20,000 nt of DNA from Cryptomeria japonica (Eukaryota > Streptophyta > Pinopsida > Cupressales > Cupressaceae), in assembly GCF_030272615.1 (NCBI RefSeq), contig NW_026729300.1:30001-50000 (forward strand), read 5' to 3'. A program made the translations under genes and the position numbers. This document shows, in pieces, positions 17,587-20,000 of the stretch. Below the pieces are notes generated by a model. It saw only the letters and a program-made list of their open reading frames with translations. It was not told the origin of the DNA and did not search any database. Every line of letters begins with the position of its first letter. Position 1 is the stretch's first letter.

Positions 17587-17635
17587 CGCCCTGGTGTGCA
17601 GCCCAGGCAAGTTGTGCGCACCAAGGCACCCACCC

Positions 17636-18147
17636 TGGCCAAGGTGGGTCACGGGGTGGGTCCTAGGGTGGGTAACGGGGTGGGTACTAAGGTGCGTGCC
17701 AAGGTGGGTCATGGGGTGGGTGCCAAGGTGGGCACCAGGGTGGGTGTGCACCAACCCTAGCCAGGGTAGGTCACGGGGTGGTTGTCGGGGTGGGCGTCAA
17801 GGAGCCAAGGTGGGTGGCAAGTAGCCAAGTTGCGTGCCAAGGTGGGTGTCGGGGTGGGTGCCAAGGATCCAAGGTGGGTGCCAAGGAACCAAGGTGGGTG
17901 TCTGGGTGGGTGCCGAGGTGGGAGCCAGGGTGGGTCCCAAGGTGAGTGCAAAGGTGGGTGCCAGGGTCAAGGTGAGTGCCAATGTGGGTTCCAAGGTGCC
18001 AGGGTCAGGGTGAGTGCCAATGTGGGTTCAAAGGTGCTAAGTTGGGTGCGAGGTTGGGTGCGAGGGTGGGTGGGTGCCAAGGTGTGCTAGGTGGAAGCCC
18101 GGGTGGGTCGGCATCCCATGGGTGTCGAGTTGGGTGCCTGATGGGTG
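17636..18147. repeat. G-rich minisatellite, second copy (partial)
   Basis: It corresponds to 11602-12113. Only the last third of the minisatellite seen at 10385-12113 is present, because the left boundary of the duplication falls inside the minisatellite at 11592. Confidence 0.92.
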
Positions 18148-18484
18148 CTTCTTGTCAAGTTTTAGTCGTCGGGACTCATTTCGAGCCTTAGAGGTCGTTT
18201 CTTGTCCGGTTGCCCTGTCTTCGACCTGGGAACCCAATTTTGGTCCTCGGGTCCCATTTTTTTTTGTCTCGCATCCCACTTTTGGCCTGTGGCCTTTTCG
18301 GGGTCGATTCTCGTTTTGGGCATCAGAGCATGTTTCTTCTCCTAAAACCCAATATTTGTTTATTAAGTCTCGGAACACATTTTTGTTCTCGTGGACCCAT
18401 CATGGGTCTTGGAACGCATTTGTGGTCCTTGGGTCCCATTTTGCATCCCGAAACTTGTGTTTTGGTGCTTGATCCCTATTTTGG
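18148..18484. other. T-rich block, second copy
   Basis: I found no difference from 12114-12450. It holds no gene. Confidence 0.6.
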
Positions 18485-18880
18485 GTGCCCACCTTGCACC
18501 AAGTGCGCACCCGGGGCAAACCGAGCGCCTTGGTGCACCGGGGCAAGATCGAGCGTGCACCCGAGGCGCCCCGAACATGCACCAAGGTGCACTCGGCCCA
18601 CATGTGAGCGCAGGTCGTTGCGCCCGAGGTGGTGTGTGGGCACCGCGTTGCAGACGGGACACTGCACGCACACGACGCCCCGTCCAGGTGCACGCACGTA
18701 GGCCGGGCCGGGTGCACACCCGACGCCCTAGCAAGGTGCGCGCACCCGGGCAGGGCTCACACTTGGCGAACGGGGCGCACTTCGCGAGGGAGGGTGTGCA
18801 CCTCGACGGGGGTGGGTGGCCGGGGTGGATTCGCACGTGGGTCGCGGTTTGCTAAGTACACACTGCGACAAGCTCATAAC
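18485..18880 (+). other. GC-rich leader of 5S copy 2
   Basis: It has the same sequence as the leader of copy 1, including TAAGTACA at -28 and C at -1. Confidence 0.5.
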
Positions 18881-18999
18881 GGGTGCGATCATACCAGCGT
18901 TAGTGCACCGGATCCCATCAGAACTCCGCAGTTAAGCGCGCTTGGGCCGGAGTAGTACTGGGATGGGTGACCTCCCGGGAAGTCCCGGTGTTGCACCCT
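18881..18999 (+). rRNA. 5S rRNA: 5S ribosomal RNA, copy 2
   Basis: All bases match the gene at 12847-12965, and the closing helix and conserved blocks are intact. It lies on the same strand as copy 1, 6,034 bp downstream. The first difference is just past the gene, in the terminator. Confidence 0.98.
18930..18974 (+). promoter_or_regulatory. 5S internal control region, copy 2
   Basis: The A box (18930-18944) and C box (18960-18974) have no change from copy 1. Confidence 0.9.
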
Positions 19000-19011
19000 T
19001 TTTTAGTTTTT
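18999..19011 (+). terminator. Pol III terminator of 5S copy 2 (uninterrupted T6)
   Basis: Six T follow directly (18999-19004), then AG and a second T5 (19007-19011). This is a canonical Pol III stop at the 3' end of the gene, unlike the broken tract of copy 1. Confidence 0.88.
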
Positions 19012-19449
19012 CGCCGGGCGTCGCAATGCTATTTGAATAAACCTTTTGCCCGTTTGCGTTCTCGTCGGGGCCGGGCCGGGCCGGGGTGCGCTGCCCGCAC
19101 TACCGCGCGCGCGGGGGCGACACCGAGCGCGCACCCGAGGCGCCCCGAGCACACAGGCCACGGTGCAACCCGGGCGTTGTGCGCGCACCCCGGTGCGCCC
19201 GAGGTGCTGCGCGCGCACCCAGGTGAAATCGGTGTGCACCTCGGCCAGTGCGCGCTCGGTCGAGTCGCGCACGTTGGCCAAGGTGCACGGTGATGTTTCT
19301 TACTCTAAGGTTCCGCACCAGACGCCCGGGACAGGTGAGCGAAGCTGGGCGGGGCCGGGTGCGCGGCCGGGGCAGGTGCACGCAGCTAGAGAGAGCTTTG
19401 GAGCACACCAGAGGTGCGCACCTTGGAGCACACTTCGGAGCGCACCAAT
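19012..19449 (+). other. GC-rich 3' flank of 5S copy 2
   Basis: It differs from copy 1 at one base (A at 19388). Nothing else is recognisable in it. Confidence 0.55.
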
Positions 19450-19564
19450 GATGCGCTCCATTCAAAAGTTTCCTGAAAAGGCAAAAAAAGTTGAGATTAT
19501 AGAATTTCCCACTTGAGAGATTGTAAAAAAAAAAAATTTAAAATGAAGGAAACGCGGGTGCCAA
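19450..19564. repeat. A-rich module 0, second copy
   Basis: It is identical to 13416-13530, including the 12-base A run, which is notable because such runs usually vary in length. Confidence 0.8.
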
Positions 19565-20000
19565 GGTGTGCGCGCCCGGGTGCGCAGCCCAGCCAAGGTG
19601 TGCGCACCAAGGCGCCCACCCTGGCGAAGGTGCACGCAAGGTGCGCACCCGAGGCAAACCGGACAATTAACCCAACTTTCGACTTCGCGCGCACCTGCGC
19701 ACCTTGGAGCGCACTTCGGAGCGCTCCTTGGTGCGCACCAATCTTGGGCACCTCGGAGTGCACCATGGCGCCCACCAAGGTGCGCACCCGGGGCAAACCG
19801 AGCTCCGACTTCGTGCGCACCTTGGAGCGCACGAAAGGTGCGCACCATGGCGCCCACCAAGGTGCGCAGCCCAGCCAAGGCGTGCGCATCAAGGTGCGCA
19901 CCCTGGCGAAGGTGCGCACCCGGGGCAAACCGAGCTCCGACTTCGTGCGCACCTTGGAGCGCACAAAGGGTGCGCAACCCAGCCAAGGTGTGCGCACCCC
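19565..20000. repeat. GC-rich degenerate repeats, second copy (cut by window end)
   Basis: It corresponds to 13531-13966 with one substitution (19731). The window ends inside it, in CAAGGTGTGCGCACCCC. Confidence 0.85.

Larger units (their letters stand above)
11592..17625 (+). repeat. 6,034-bp repeat unit containing one 5S rRNA gene (complete copy)
   Basis: Everything visible from 17626 to the window end repeats this unit at an offset of exactly 6,034 bp. In order it holds the end of the G-rich minisatellite, a T-rich block, a GC-rich 5S leader, the 5S gene, a GC-rich 3' flank, an A-rich module and a long stretch of GC-rich repeats with further A-rich modules. Plant 5S repeats are usually a few hundred to about 900 bp, so a 6-kb unit is very long if it is a normal 5S tandem. 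If 5S is embedded in a 45S spacer, this would be a local duplication of the 5S-bearing segment. Confidence 0.95.
17626..20000 (+). repeat. Second copy of the 6,034-bp unit (cut by window end)
   Basis: It matches 11592-13966 base for base. I found four substitutions and no indel: 11643 A to 17677 G, 12968 C to 19002 T, 13354 G to 19388 A, and 13697 T to 19731 G. That is about 99.8 percent identity over 2,375 bp, which points to recent duplication or continuing homogenisation. An assembly artefact is possible but less likely, given the differences and the distinct left junction. Confidence 0.95.

Noticed and set aside
1-20000. tRNA genes, 18S, 5.8S or 26S rRNA
   Set aside because: I looked for characteristic conserved words on both strands and saw none. 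A covariance-model search would settle this.
17626-20000. Second 5S unit as a pure assembly duplicate
   Set aside because: Four substitutions, one of them in the terminator, and a distinct left junction argue for a real copy. Raw reads would be decisive.

Overview
The window is plant nuclear ribosomal spacer DNA. It contains two identical 5S rRNA genes (12847-12965 and 18881-18999, + strand) and no protein-coding gene that I can support. Almost everything else is tandem repeat. The 5S sequence is clearly of plant type: a 119-nt body, a closing GGGTGC/GCACCC helix, an A box at +50 to +64 and a C box at +80 to +94. From memory it looks most like gymnosperm 5S, so a seed plant, probably a gymnosperm, is my guess (moderate to low confidence).

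Layout, left to right. (1) 1-5628: a 188-bp tandem repeat, degenerate from 183 to 930 and very homogeneous from about 2600 to 5600. (2) 5699-7010: three compound units of 440-490 bp. Each joins a piece related to the 188-bp repeat to an inverted repeat and a TATATAA-centred core. (3) 7061-7396: a 50/56-bp dimer repeat. (4) 7397-8510: four 311-bp units carrying the same core. (5) 8511-9130: a 38/52-bp minisatellite breaking into the fourth unit. (6) 9131-10195: 157-bp units, again with the core. (7) 10196-10384: a cluster of GGTGCRCACC palindromes. (8) 10385-12113: a G-rich GGTGGGTGCC minisatellite. (9) 11592-17625: a 6,034-bp unit with one 5S gene, GC-rich repeats and several A-rich modules. 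A second, nearly identical copy starts at 17626 and runs off the window end.

Main interpretation. The core occurs 13 times between 5980 and 10136. On the minus strand each copy reads TATATAGGGG, which fits the published plant RNA polymerase I initiation consensus TATATA(A/G)GGG, and the conserved block extends about 23 bases upstream of it. Together with nearby 5S genes, this suggests the intergenic spacer of a 45S rDNA unit transcribed leftward, with multiple spacer promoters and 5S genes inserted in the opposite orientation. No 18S, 5.8S or 26S sequence lies in the window, so the 45S linkage is inference. The alternative is a stand-alone 5S array with an exceptionally long 6-kb repeat, next to unrelated satellites.

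The long open frames on both strands, especially at 8294-9318 and 13428-15657, are by-products of GC-rich repeats with few stop codons and are not annotated as genes.
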